From positions 1 to 53,052 of the forward strand of contig CACMQN010000009.1 of NCBI GenBank assembly GCA_902615855.1: a stretch of DNA of 53,052 bases, in the 5' to 3' direction. Below the pieces are notes generated by a model. It worked only from the letters and a program-made list of their open reading frames with translations. It was not told where the DNA came from and did not search any database. The DNA is from an uncultured Candidatus Actinomarina sp. Lineage in GTDB: Bacteria; Actinomycetota; Acidimicrobiia; Actinomarinales; Actinomarinaceae. Made by a program: the position numbers and the translations under genes. Below, piece after piece: positions 34,398 to 42,236 of this stretch (within the stretch, counting starts at the first letter, position 1; each line of letters opens with the position of its first letter).

Positions 34398-35866
34398 GTG
34401 AAATTAGCGCAGCAATAGGTTTCAATTTAATAGTGATTTCTCCAACCATAGCTTTAGTTGGTACAGCTTTGGTTCTTCTATTTTTTACAATCACGATTGA
34501 ATCTAATGAAACTGTAAAAAAATCAATTACATTGATAGGAATACTTATTACTTCTTTTTGTGTATTTTTAAAATTTGGATTGTTTTTCCAGAATGGAATT
34601 AGTTCGTACTTTACTCAAAAAATATTATTAGATGAATTTTCTCTTTTTGGAAATGTTTTAATTTCGCTTATTTTATTATTTAATTTTTTACCAATTTGGG
34701 ATTCATCAAAACAATTAAAAGAAAAAACAACTGAGGCGATAATTTTAACTCTGATGAGTGCTTCTGGCTTCATGTTAATGGTTGACTCTGAAAATTTAAT
34801 AATGTTATTTATTGGTTTGGAGATTGGTTCTATCAGTTTGTATGCTCTCGCTGGTTTAAATAGAGGTGATAAGCTTAGTAATGAGGCTTCCCTAAAGTAT
34901 TTTCTATTAGGATCACTCGCATCTTGTATTTTAATTTATGGTGTCTCGTTAGTATTTGTATCTTTTTCAGTTTTTAGTGTATACAACTTCGCCCTAGGTA
35001 TCGCGTATGTTGGACCTGATTCTGTACCACTTACAACGTCAATAGGTGTTTTACTTATTTTTATTGGTTTACTATTTAAAATTGCTGCTGCGCCTTTTCA
35101 ATCCTGGGCTCCTGATGTTTATCAAGGTTCACCAACGGGATATGTTGGATTTATGTCTTCAATAGCTAAAGTTTCATCATTTATTGTTATTGCAAGACTT
35201 TGTTTGGTGTCAATAAACATTATTATTGAAGATTTCAATATCTTCTTTTTAATAGTTATTATTTCTTCTGCTCTCATTGGTTCTTTATTTGCATCTATAC
35301 AAGAAGATCTAAAGAGGCTTTTAGCTTATAGTGGTGTAGTCCAGTCTGGATTTATTTTATCTGGAATTGTATCAGGTATAAATGGAACAAGTGCATCTAT
35401 GTTTTATCTATTTACTTACATACTCCAATTAATTGGAATATTTATAATTTTTTCAATTATAAATGGAAAACTATCATCAGAATTTAACATTCAAAGTATT
35501 CAGGGATTATTTATAAATAATCGGTTTCTTGCAGCTTCATTTTGTATATTTATGTTTGGTTTAGCAGGAATTCCTTTAACAAGCGGATTCGTCTCAAAAT
35601 TTATTTTGTTAACAAACTTATGGGCTTATGAAAAATATCTCCTTGTCTCCATTCTTTTATTGTCAACAGTTGCAGGATTTTATTTTTATTTGAGACCAAT
35701 TTGGATAGCAACGATTGAAAAGACAGAAACACCAATAGAGACATTAAAATTAAAAAAATCAGAATATTTTGTAATTACAACTTTAGCGACACTAACTATA
35801 TTTTTTGGCCTTGTTCCTAGCTCATTGATAAATATTTCAAGATGGATAGTACAGAGTTATCTATGA
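34394..35866 (+). CDS. nuoN: NADH-quinone oxidoreductase subunit N
   Basis: Proximal antiporter-like subunit, 490 residues with about 14 helices. The family core includes NLIMLFIGLEIGSISLYALAGLNRG (about residues 135-159), APFQSWAPDVYQGSPTGYVGFMSS, and EDLKRLLAYSGVVQSGFILSGI. It is the last of the 14 canonical genes. Its stop codon lies inside the start of a further small ORF (ATGA overlap at 35863-35866), so the operon may continue. Confidence 0.95.
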   Translation: MSEISAAIGFNLIVISPTIALVGTALVLLFFTITIESNETVKKSITLIGILITSFCVFLKFGLFFQNGISSYFTQKILLDEFSLFGNVLISLILLFNFLPIWDSSKQLKEKTTEAIILTLMSASGFMLMVDSENLIMLFIGLEIGSISLYALAGLNRGDKLSNEASLKYFLLGSLASCILIYGVSLVFVSFSVFSVYNFALGIAYVGPDSVPLTTSIGVLLIFIGLLFKIAAAPFQSWAPDVYQGSPTGYVGFMSSIAKVSSFIVIARLCLVSINIIIEDFNIFFLIVIISSALIGSLFASIQEDLKRLLAYSGVVQSGFILSGIVSGINGTSASMFYLFTYILQLIGIFIIFSIINGKLSSEFNIQSIQGLFINNRFLAASFCIFMFGLAGIPLTSGFVSKFILLTNLWAYEKYLLVSILLLSTVAGFYFYLRPIWIATIEKTETPIETLKLKKSEYFVITTLATLTIFFGLVPSSLINISRWIVQSYL

Positions 35867-36003
35867 ACTTAATTTTTACAAATAGTCCACCAGTTTTTCA
35901 TCACCAAGGCGGATGGGACGAAATGCTAATGTTTTTAATTCCAGCTCTTTTACTTACATGGCTAAGAAAAAAACAAAATTCCGACGGTATTGAAAATGAC
36001 TAA
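35863..36003 (+). CDS. 46-residue single-span membrane protein coupled to nuoN
   Basis: No family can be named. The frame begins at ATG 35863, overlapping the nuoN TGA in an ATGA, and ends at TAA 36001-36003. It encodes a short N-terminus with PPVFHHQGGWDE, one strongly hydrophobic helix (MLMFLIPALLLTWL), then a positive RKK and a polar tail. The positive-inside rule puts the His/Trp-rich end outside. Translational coupling to nuoN and the exact fit to the intergenic space make it a credible small complex I accessory or neighbour protein. The amino acid pattern looks like a real membrane protein and not a shadow frame. Confidence 0.66.
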   Translation: MNLIFTNSPPVFHHQGGWDEMLMFLIPALLLTWLRKKQNSDGIEND

Positions 36004-36020
36004 GATAAAATATAGGTAAT

Positions 36021-36740
36021 ATGATTGAAATTAAAAACCTTACAATGAAATACAAAAACGGTAAAGGTGTTTCAGATATTAGTATTTCTGTTGATAATGG
36101 TGAAGTAAAAGGCTTACTTGGTCCTAATGGTGCAGGGAAATCAACGACGATGAGAAGCTTAATGGGTTTTTTGAAACCCTCAGAAGGCTTGCTTTCAGTA
36201 GAGGGAATTGACACAATCGAAAATCCTGTTGAAGCAAAAAAAATAATTGGATATTTACCTGGAGATCCCCAACTTCCACAAAATCTTAGTCCTAAATCAT
36301 TGTTTAAACTTGGTGCTGACATGAGAGGTCAAACTACTGAATATGCTATGGAATTAGCAGAGAAGTTCGAACTTGAAGTAGATCAATCTTTAAAAGAATT
36401 ATCTAAAGGAAACAGACAAAAAGTTGCGATAATATTGGCTGTTCAGCATAAACCGAAGGCTTTAATTTTGGATGAGCCAACTTCTGGTTTAGACCCATTT
36501 CACCAAAGGTCATTTTTTGAAATAATTGAAGAATTTTCTGATAATGGCGCATCCATACTTTTGTCATCTCATATAATCTCTGAAGTTGAAAAAGTTGCTA
36601 AGTCAATGGCGGTTTTGAGAGATGGAGCCAAAGTTTATGATGAAACGTATGAAACATTTTTAAATAAGGCTCAAGAAGATGGAAAAGATTTAGAAGATGC
36701 TTTCTTTTCTTTTTATGACAGAAAGGAATCAAATGATTAA
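36021..36740 (+). CDS. ABC-2 type exporter ATP-binding protein
   Basis: ATPase of a two-gene DrrA-like ABC transporter, 239 residues, working at the cytoplasmic face. Walker A is LLGPNGAGKSTTM (about residues 32-44), the Q-loop region GYLPGDPQLPQNLSP, the signature a variant LSKGNRQKVAI, Walker B ALILDEPTSGLDP, and the switch histidine in LLSSHIISEVE. LSKGN in place of LSGGQ is seen in several exporter ATPases. It overlaps the permease gene by eight bases. The substrate is unknown; such pairs export drugs, lipids or peptides. TAGGTAAT before the ATG may serve as a weak ribosome site. Confidence 0.88.
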   Translation: MIEIKNLTMKYKNGKGVSDISISVDNGEVKGLLGPNGAGKSTTMRSLMGFLKPSEGLLSVEGIDTIENPVEAKKIIGYLPGDPQLPQNLSPKSLFKLGADMRGQTTEYAMELAEKFELEVDQSLKELSKGNRQKVAIILAVQHKPKALILDEPTSGLDPFHQRSFFEIIEEFSDNGASILLSSHIISEVEKVAKSMAVLRDGAKVYDETYETFLNKAQEDGKDLEDAFFSFYDRKESND

Positions 36741-37557
36741 TTATCTTAAATACATGATCACTGTACCAAGAAAATTCATCTTAAATTGGTCAATATCAGG
36801 AGGTGTTTATCTATTAATACTTCCATTAGCTTTTGCAAATTCAAGCGTAGAGAGCCTCCTTATAGATACACAAAGAGAAGCATTTAGAGGCATGTCTGAG
36901 AATGAAACAGTTATGAATTTGCTGGGAATACAAGATTGGGATAATGTTTTTACGCTAGAAGGAATGGTAACAACTTACTTCCTAGTTCCATTCGTACCAC
37001 TTTTAATTGGTACAGCTACGATCATACTTTTAAATAAACTAGGTTCAAAAGCTGAAGAAGATGGAACGTTTGAATTTGTTGCAGCGTTACCAATGACAAG
37101 ATCAACTGTTTATTTATCACAAGCAATTCTTACAGTCCTCTTTGGTTTATTTGTTACTTTTGCATGGACAAACATAATGTTTATTCCAATAGCAACCATG
37201 GAACTTAGCCAGACACTTGATTACGCACCTTTAATGAAAGCAACATTACAAGCTGCACTAGCTGGTGTTAGTTTTGGAGCATTAGGATTTGCTCTTGGAA
37301 CTTTCACAGGCAAGTCCTCAATGGCATGGGCTTTTGGAGGCGGCTTAATGGCATTTGAATATTTAACAAACTCATTAGCTGGGACGAATGATTTCTTTCA
37401 ATGGTTTGATGATAATCTCTCATCGTTTGGAGCATACGGAAATCCTTATCAAGATGGTTTAATTGGTGAAGACATATTTCTTGTAGTTGGAAAAACTTTA
37501 ATATTTTTGGCAATTGGATTTATTGGGTTTAGAAACAGGTCGTTAAATCTTCGATAA
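36733..37557 (+). CDS. ABC-2 type exporter permease
   Basis: Membrane partner of the ATPase it overlaps. From ATG 36733 (AAAGGA five to six bases upstream) it encodes 274 residues with about six hydrophobic segments. These include a first one after MITVPRKFILNW and a large extracellular loop between segments one and two (about residues 30-75). LGSKAEEDGTFEFVAALPMTRSTVYLSQ (about 105-130) is the coupling-type cytoplasmic stretch of ABC-2 permeases. Upstream in-frame ATGs at 36697 and 36715 are possible but poorly placed. The substrate is not evident. Confidence 0.83.
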   Translation: MINYLKYMITVPRKFILNWSISGGVYLLILPLAFANSSVESLLIDTQREAFRGMSENETVMNLLGIQDWDNVFTLEGMVTTYFLVPFVPLLIGTATIILLNKLGSKAEEDGTFEFVAALPMTRSTVYLSQAILTVLFGLFVTFAWTNIMFIPIATMELSQTLDYAPLMKATLQAALAGVSFGALGFALGTFTGKSSMAWAFGGGLMAFEYLTNSLAGTNDFFQWFDDNLSSFGAYGNPYQDGLIGEDIFLVVGKTLIFLAIGFIGFRNRSLNLR

Positions 37558-37585
37558 ATTTTTACATACTAAACTTTCAATAGCT

Positions 37586-37591
37586 TAAAAT
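37586..37591 (+). promoter_or_regulatory. Candidate leaderless -10 element for the SRPBCC gene
   Basis: TAAAAT stands exactly six bases before the ATG at 37598 and there is no purine-rich ribosome site. This matches the TANNNT-N6-ATG arrangement seen at other genes here. Confidence 0.42.
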
Positions 37592-37597
37592 AAAAAT

Positions 37598-38029
37598 ATG
37601 CCGATTTATTCACGAACAATTACTGTAAAAGGAGATATTGAGTCTGCTTTCAATTTTGTTGCTGATTTTAGAAATCTTGATCAATGGGATACAGCTAGTA
37701 CAGCTGAGCTAATTACTAATGAACCAATTAGAGAAGGATCCATATTCAAAGCAAAAACATCTTTTAATGATAGAGAAATGATTATTAATTATGAGGTAAT
37801 TGAATGGGGTGCTCCATTGAGAGCCTCATTAAAAGCAGATACTAAAAACTTTACATTAATCGATACAATATTTTTATCTGCAAACTCAAGAGGTACTGAA
37901 CTTACTTATACTGTGAACGTTAAATATAAAGGGATTTTTATGATAGTTGGATTATTTTTTGGTCCTATATGGACAAAGTTAATGAATACACAAATCAAAA
38001 ACCTTGAGGCAGTTCTTGGTCCGGCCTAA
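37598..38029 (+). CDS. SRPBCC (START/polyketide cyclase-like) family protein
   Basis: Small single-domain protein of the helix-grip (SRPBCC) superfamily, 143 residues. It opens with the family pattern of a first strand and helix (YSRTITVKGDIESAFNFVADFRNLDQWDT), continues through six strands, and ends in the long C-terminal helix FGPIWTKLMNTQIKNLEAVL. Such proteins bind hydrophobic ligands or act as cyclases. No catalytic residue can be assigned. Its end overlaps the start of a lipoprotein gene by 14-26 bases, suggesting a two-gene unit. Confidence 0.8.
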   Translation: MPIYSRTITVKGDIESAFNFVADFRNLDQWDTASTAELITNEPIREGSIFKAKTSFNDREMIINYEVIEWGAPLRASLKADTKNFTLIDTIFLSANSRGTELTYTVNVKYKGIFMIVGLFFGPIWTKLMNTQIKNLEAVLGPA

Positions 38030-38546
38030 ATTACTTTTTTTATTAGTATTTCTTCTTACAATAAGCTGTCAACCAAGCGAGAATATGTATATGAGTGGAG
38101 AAACTAATGAATTTCCTTCAATTGAAGGAAACAACTTAAATAAAGAGAAAAAAGTTGTTCCAGATGATTTTGTGGATAAAGATCTAATCATTATTGTTGC
38201 CTTTCAACAATGGCATCAGGGCTTAGTTGATCAATCAATAAATCTTCTTGAAAATAATGAAATGGATTTAACTCACAATATTATTGAAGTTCCAACAATT
38301 AGAAAAACAAATAAGTTAAACGAAATATATTTAGATGGTGTAATGAGAGCTGGGATTAGAGACGATAGAATTAGAAATCGCACGATAACTGCTTATTTAA
38401 ACAAAAAAGAATTTAAGGAAGATCTAGATATACCAAATGAAGAAACAATTTATTGGTTTTTAATAGAAGAGGGGACTAGTAAAATTTTGATCCAAGGTGA
38501 AGGGATTATCACTGAGAAAGAATTAGAACTAATTCGATCTTATTAA
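38004..38546 (+). CDS. Small lipoprotein, function unknown
   Basis: A lipoprotein signal peptide is clear: a basic N-terminus, hydrophobic LLFLLVFLL, and lipobox LTISC with the lipid-bearing Cys at residue 22. The mature part (about 160 residues) has no certain family. A fold ending FLIEEGTSKILIQGEGIITEKEL resembles the last strands of thioredoxin-like DUF4174/YtfJ proteins, but no CxxC is present. The starts available are TTG at 38004 or TTG at 38016, both inside the SRPBCC gene. It should be anchored on the outer face of the membrane. It ends four bases into the convergent membrane protein gene. Confidence 0.62.
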   Translation: MRQFLVRPKLLFLLVFLLTISCQPSENMYMSGETNEFPSIEGNNLNKEKKVVPDDFVDKDLIIIVAFQQWHQGLVDQSINLLENNEMDLTHNIIEVPTIRKTNKLNEIYLDGVMRAGIRDDRIRNRTITAYLNKKEFKEDLDIPNEETIYWFLIEEGTSKILIQGEGIITEKELELIRSY

Positions 38547-38923
38547 ATATTAATTGTTGCCAAATAAACAACTACTAAAGCACTTAATAACATTACCCCA
38601 TTCAACATACCTCTTAATGCAGAACTTAACTTTGAAGCAAAGCTGTGTAGCCCTATAACTATTCCTGCAAAAATAAGAACTAATAATTCAGTTCCCCACG
38701 TTGACATATCATTGTCAATGATTAGAAAAATTCCTACACCACTTAATAAAGATAAAGAATAAGAGCTCCAAGAAAGAGTGCTAAATGTTTTTCTTAAGGT
38801 ATTAGTTGTATTTTTTGTTGGATCGATTTTGTATAATTTTGGTGCAAACATTGCCCACATTACCATTGACCCCAACCATATTGAGAGTCCAAGCATGTGA
38901 GAAAATTTTAAAATATTTTCCAT
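38543..38923 (-). CDS. Four-helix membrane protein (DUF4149/TMEM205-like)
   Basis: 126 residues with four membrane helices. The first opens with MENILKFSHMLGLSIWLGSMVMW, whose His and Trp resemble the DUF4149/CopD-related family. Members have been linked to copper or heme handling, but no function is firm. It is divergent from thymidine kinase across 52 bases and overlaps the preceding lipoprotein's end by four bases tail to tail. A TAAGAT six bases before its ATG suggests a leaderless transcript. Confidence 0.7.
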   Translation of the reverse strand: MENILKFSHMLGLSIWLGSMVMWAMFAPKLYKIDPTKNTTNTLRKTFSTLSWSSYSLSLLSGVGIFLIIDNDMSTWGTELLVLIFAGIVIGLHSFASKLSSALRGMLNGVMLLSALVVVYLATINI

Positions 38924-38929
38924 ATTTAT

Positions 38930-38935
38930 ATCTTA
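38930..38935 (-). promoter_or_regulatory. Candidate leaderless -10 element for the DUF4149-like gene
   Basis: Read on the minus strand, TAAGAT lies six bases before the ATG at 38923. It faces away from a similar element for tdk only 28 bases away, giving a compact divergent promoter region. Confidence 0.42.
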
Positions 38936-38963
38936 CAAAAGGATAAAGATAAAAATAAAAAGG

Positions 38964-38969
38964 TAATAT
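38964..38969 (+). promoter_or_regulatory. Candidate leaderless -10 element for tdk
   Basis: TAATAT lies exactly six bases (AAAAAT) before the tdk ATG at 38976, with no ribosome-binding sequence in between. Confidence 0.42.
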
Positions 38970-38975
38970 AAAAAT

Positions 38976-39578
38976 ATGGCAAAACTTTATTTTTATTACG
39001 CAGCAATGAATGCTGGAAAAAGTACAAACCTTCTTCAATCAGCTCATAACTACGAAGAAAGAAATATGAAAACATTAATTTTTACACCTAAATTAGATGA
39101 TCGATTCGGAGAAGGCAAAGTTACATCAAGAATTGGTTTAGAAAGAGATGTAGAGAGATTCGAGGGTGAGGACGATTTATATGTCTGGACAGCACATGAA
39201 CATCAGAGAGAAAAAGTTTCATGCATTTTAGTTGATGAAGCCCAGTTTTTAACACCTAAACAAGTATTACAGTTGTCTCTTGTAGTTGATAAATTGAAAA
39301 TACCCGTTCTTTGCTATGGTTTAAGAACTGACTTTAGGGGAGAGCCATTTCCCGGTAGTATCTATCTTCTTGGGTGGGCCGATGAGTTAATCGAACTCAA
39401 AACTATATGTAAATCAGGAAAGAAAGCAACTTTTAACGCTCGTCTTGATGAAAATGGAAATAGAGTAACTGAAGGTGATCAAATTTCTATTGGTTTGAAT
39501 TATGAGGCACAGGCAAGAGATGTTTTTGAACTAGATAAAGTTTCACCAATAGATTATCAAATTCCAGAAGCTAATTAG
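38976..39578 (+). CDS. tdk: Thymidine kinase (type II, TK1-like)
   Basis: Phosphorylates thymidine to dTMP for salvage, in the cytosol. The 200 residues hold the P-loop AMNAGKST (about 10-17), the catalytic glutamate in LVDEAQFL (Glu88), [15 protein letters not shown] (about 114-128) and the thymidine-lasso region. The zinc site is eroded. Of the usual four Cys/His ligands only Cys145 (TICKSG) remains; the second is Ser147 and none is found near residue 180, where [10 protein letters not shown] replaces the usual C-terminal Cys/His pair. The gene ends one base before the convergent DUF454 gene. Confidence 0.9.
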   Translation: MAKLYFYYAAMNAGKSTNLLQSAHNYEERNMKTLIFTPKLDDRFGEGKVTSRIGLERDVERFEGEDDLYVWTAHEHQREKVSCILVDEAQFLTPKQVLQLSLVVDKLKIPVLCYGLRTDFRGEPFPGSIYLLGWADELIELKTICKSGKKATFNARLDENGNRVTEGDQISIGLNYEAQARDVFELDKVSPIDYQIPEAN

Positions 39579-39579
39579 T

Positions 39580-40059
39580 TTAATTTTGTTCTAGTGGGGG
39601 TTCAGGTCTCGTTGCCAACCATACACAAAGAGCAATTCCAAAAGATCCAAATATTAAGTCTCCAACAAGTGAAAACACCAAGAATATAGTTAGAACAAAA
39701 GTAGGAATTATCATCAAAATAGCAAGCTTTTTAGCTCTTCTAGATAGCCCTCTATAAGTTTTCCAATTTAATATCATTGGACCAAAAAGTCTGTGATTTT
39801 CAAGCCAAGCAGTAAATCTATCAGAACATTTTGAGAACGCCCATGCAGCAATAAGAATAAAAACGGTTGTTGGAAGGCCAGGTATTAAAATCCCTACATA
39901 TCCTAAAGATAAAGACAGAATTCCTAAAGTGAAAAAGAAAGGTTTGTGAATTTTCAAGAATACATTTGGAAAGAACCTATATGTCATAATTAATGCAAAG
40001 ATACCGGCACCAATATAGAGAAATAAATTTCTTGGTAATTGCTGTAAAAAATCTTCCAT
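39580..40059 (-). CDS. DUF454 (YbaN-like) membrane protein
   Basis: 159 residues with three to four hydrophobic segments. The DUF454 signature is clear: LGYVGILIPGLPTTVFILIAAWAFSKCS, then WLENHRLFGPMI and YRGLSRRAKKLAIL (about residues 52-113). An extra N-terminal helix precedes the domain. The family is widespread but its function is not established; in some genomes it neighbours iron or heme genes, which is also true here of dtxR and hemH downstream on the map. It is convergent with tdk. Confidence 0.82.
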   Translation of the reverse strand: MEDFLQQLPRNLFLYIGAGIFALIMTYRFFPNVFLKIHKPFFFTLGILSLSLGYVGILIPGLPTTVFILIAAWAFSKCSDRFTAWLENHRLFGPMILNWKTYRGLSRRAKKLAILMIIPTFVLTIFLVFSLVGDLIFGSFGIALCVWLATRPEPPLEQN

Positions 40060-40099
40060 ATTTAATTATTCAATATATTTGAGATAATCATAAATTATT

Positions 40100-40813
40100 T
40101 CAGCTGACAAAAACTCTTTTTGCAATAAATTGATCAATACCAAAGTAATCGCTCTTATTTGTACTGATTGTAATTGAATAATCTCCTGCATCTGCAACTA
40201 TAATCTCTGTACCGGGCAACATTTCATGTGTTTGAAGGAAGTCAATCATTGAAGCATCTTTTTTTAATTCCTCAGTGATTTTTTCAATCGAATATTTTTT
40301 ATTTGATTCAACGTTTAATAAATTATACATTTTTTTCTCTTGATAATTTGAATATGGAATAGGATTGCCAAACGGACCAGTATTTGGATATCCTAAAAGT
40401 TTAAGCATAGCTTTTTCAGTAACTGGACTAAGAACATTTTCCCAACGCGATGTCTCTTCATAAACTTGATCCCAGGGTAGGTTAAGAATCTCAGAAAGGA
40501 ATCTTTCAGTAATCCTGTGTCTTCTAGATATGCATTTTGCTAGACACAAACCAGTTTCTGTGAGTGTTAAGTCATCATTCATTTCTATAAGACCACTGTT
40601 TTGCATACGTCCAACTACCTGTGAAACATTTGCTCTGCTGACGCCAATCCATTCTGCAACACGTGTTTGCTTAATTTCAATACCAACTTCTTGTAAATGA
40701 AATATTGCCTCTGCATGGGTATAAAAAGATTTTGGGAATTTTTCTATCTCATCATGTGTCAATATAAGATCTTCACTTAAAGTATTTGGAGAATTTAATT
40801 CATCTATCTGCAT
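40100..40813 (-). CDS. DtxR/IdeR-family metal-dependent transcriptional regulator
   Basis: Probable iron-sensing repressor. The 237 residues comprise an N-terminal winged helix (about 30-95, with QTRVAEWIGVSRANVSQVVGRMQNSGLI), a metal-binding and dimer domain (GLCLAKCISRRHRITERFLSEILNLPWDQVYEETSRWENVLSP, which retains the Cys, Glu and His ligand positions of DtxR), and a C-terminal SH3-like domain (about 160-237). The first 25 residues are longer than usual. An 18-base dyad ends 11 bases before its ATG and is nearly repeated upstream of the Fe(III) binding-protein gene, which suggests autoregulation and control of iron uptake. Confidence 0.88.
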   Translation of the reverse strand: MQIDELNSPNTLSEDLILTHDEIEKFPKSFYTHAEAIFHLQEVGIEIKQTRVAEWIGVSRANVSQVVGRMQNSGLIEMNDDLTLTETGLCLAKCISRRHRITERFLSEILNLPWDQVYEETSRWENVLSPVTEKAMLKLLGYPNTGPFGNPIPYSNYQEKKMYNLLNVESNKKYSIEKITEELKKDASMIDFLQTHEMLPGTEIIVADAGDYSITISTNKSDYFGIDQFIAKRVFVS

Positions 40814-40823
40814 TATATTGTTA

Positions 40824-40841
40824 TGTTAACAGGTATTAACA
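40824..40841. promoter_or_regulatory. Putative metal-regulator operator upstream of the DtxR-like gene
   Basis: TGTTAACAGGTATTAACA consists of inverted half-sites TGTTAAC and ATTAACA around four bases. The same half-sites with the same four-base spacer occur at 42237-42254 upstream of the Fe(III) binding protein. It overlaps the expected promoter of the regulator gene. Assignment to this regulator is inferred from position and repetition. Confidence 0.6.
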
Positions 40842-40863
40842 ATTTAGCTATTTTGATTGTTTT

Positions 40864-40980
40864 TTAAAATATTGGACAACCGACTACAGCAGTTAAAGCA
40901 ATAAATGCTAGCCATATTAGGGGTTCAAACTTTGTTATAATTTTTGGGTTATCTTCAAGTTCTTTTATATTGTTATCCAT
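40864..40980 (-). CDS. 38-residue putative membrane peptide
   Basis: A short frame on the minus strand from ATG at 40980 to TAA at 40864-40866. It encodes a charged N-terminus (MDNNIKELEDNPK) and one hydrophobic helix (LIWLAFIALTAVVG) ending in CPIF. No family is recognised and no strong ribosome site is present. It lies between the dtxR-like gene and hemH in an otherwise empty stretch (40814-41097), in the same direction as both. It may be a genuine small protein. The rest of that stretch shows the operator dyad and little else. Confidence 0.35.
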   Translation of the reverse strand: MDNNIKELEDNPKIITKFEPLIWLAFIALTAVVGCPIF

Positions 40981-41097
40981 TTCTTTTATATTAACATTCC
41001 TGTAAAATAAATATTATGGCATGTCCATTTGCATATTTGTTAGTAGCTTTCATGTGGGTAGTCCGCAATGGTGGAAAAATATTCCCACGTGCATTAG

Positions 41098-42144
41098 TTA
41101 AGCAGTTTTCAAAGCTTTAATCTCAAACTTTTTTGCATCTTCAACAATTGAGATCAGTAGTTCAACAGTCTCATTCGACTCGTTTAAGCATGGAATGTAA
41201 GTCATTTTTTCTCCTCCTGCATCCATAAATGTTTTCCTTCCCCTGATATCAATTTCCTCTAATGTTTCTAAACAGTCTGAAATGAATGATGGACATAAAA
41301 TACCTATTGATTTTGCCCCCTCATTAGGTAGTCGCTCAAGTCTCTTATCTGTAAAAGGGGTTAACCATCCTGGACCAATTCTGGATTGATAGGCTATTTC
41401 CCATTCAGAAGATTTTAATCCTAATTCTTTTGCAATCAAGATTGATGATTGAACTGTATGTGCTTTATAACAATCAGTTGAACCAAGACTTTCAACTTCG
41501 CAACAATCATTATTTTCAAAACAGTGTGCTCCCGTTATATCTGTTTTTTTTGCTTGCCGTTTAGGTATTCCGTGATAACTAAAGATTAATTTATCAAAAT
41601 TATGTTCTAATATATATTTTCGAACACCTTTAGATATAGCTTTTATATATTTTTCATCTTTGTAAAACGGTTTAATAAATTTTAGTTCTACTTCTGGATG
41701 AATTTCTTTAGCAAGCCTTTCTACCTCAACTTTTGTTGTTATTGTAGTTGCCATAGCGTTGTGTGGATATAATGGCACAACATAAACCTTGTTAAATCCT
41801 TTTAATTTCAGATTATTAAGTGCTAACTCAATACCTGGATCTTCATATCGCATAGCAATTTCCACATGCCACCCAGTTTTCTTTATTAGTTTATCCTTAA
41901 TGTTCAAAGTTGAAATAATTAAAGGAGACCCTGATTTTGTCCAAATTTGTTCATAAGCATGAAGAGTTTGTTTTGGTCTAAATGGAAGAATAAATAACTT
42001 TAAAATTAATTGTTGTAAAAATTTCGGAATGTCAACAACATAATCATCAGAAAGAAAGACATTTAAATACTCTTTAACGCTTTTTTTATCAAGACTTTTA
42101 GGAGATCCTAAATTTACAAGTAATATTGCTTCATTTGATTTCAT
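41098..42144 (-). CDS. hemH: Ferrochelatase
   Basis: Inserts Fe2+ into a porphyrin at a late step of heme synthesis. The 348 residues include LVNLGSPKSLDKKSVKEYLNVFLSD (start), YEQIWTKSGSPL, the active-site block YVVPLYPHNAMATT, FSYHGIPKRQ with the catalytic histidine, and SRIGPGWLTPFTD followed by CPSFISDCLETLEEI. A cysteine-rich insert (HCFENNDCCEVESLGSTDC, about residues 217-235) precedes the YKAH segment, as in some bacterial ferrochelatases. It sits between the iron regulator and the iron importer and is divergent from the latter, matching iron-linked heme supply. Confidence 0.93.
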   Translation of the reverse strand: MKSNEAILLVNLGSPKSLDKKSVKEYLNVFLSDDYVVDIPKFLQQLILKLFILPFRPKQTLHAYEQIWTKSGSPLIISTLNIKDKLIKKTGWHVEIAMRYEDPGIELALNNLKLKGFNKVYVVPLYPHNAMATTITTKVEVERLAKEIHPEVELKFIKPFYKDEKYIKAISKGVRKYILEHNFDKLIFSYHGIPKRQAKKTDITGAHCFENNDCCEVESLGSTDCYKAHTVQSSILIAKELGLKSSEWEIAYQSRIGPGWLTPFTDKRLERLPNEGAKSIGILCPSFISDCLETLEEIDIRGRKTFMDAGGEKMTYIPCLNESNETVELLISIVEDAKKFEIKALKTA

Positions 42145-42236
42145 ATTTAACTATTTAATTGTAACTTTTAATTAGGAAAACCAATAATTGAGGATGCAAA
42201 AAAAAATTTATAAAAATAATTAACGTTAACTTAAAG

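Noticed and set aside
41016-41120. 34-codon plus-strand frame starting MACPFAYLLVAFMWVV
   Set aside because: It overlaps the 3' end of hemH, has no ribosome site or promoter-like hexamer at the expected spacing, and its C-terminal part is antisense to hemH.
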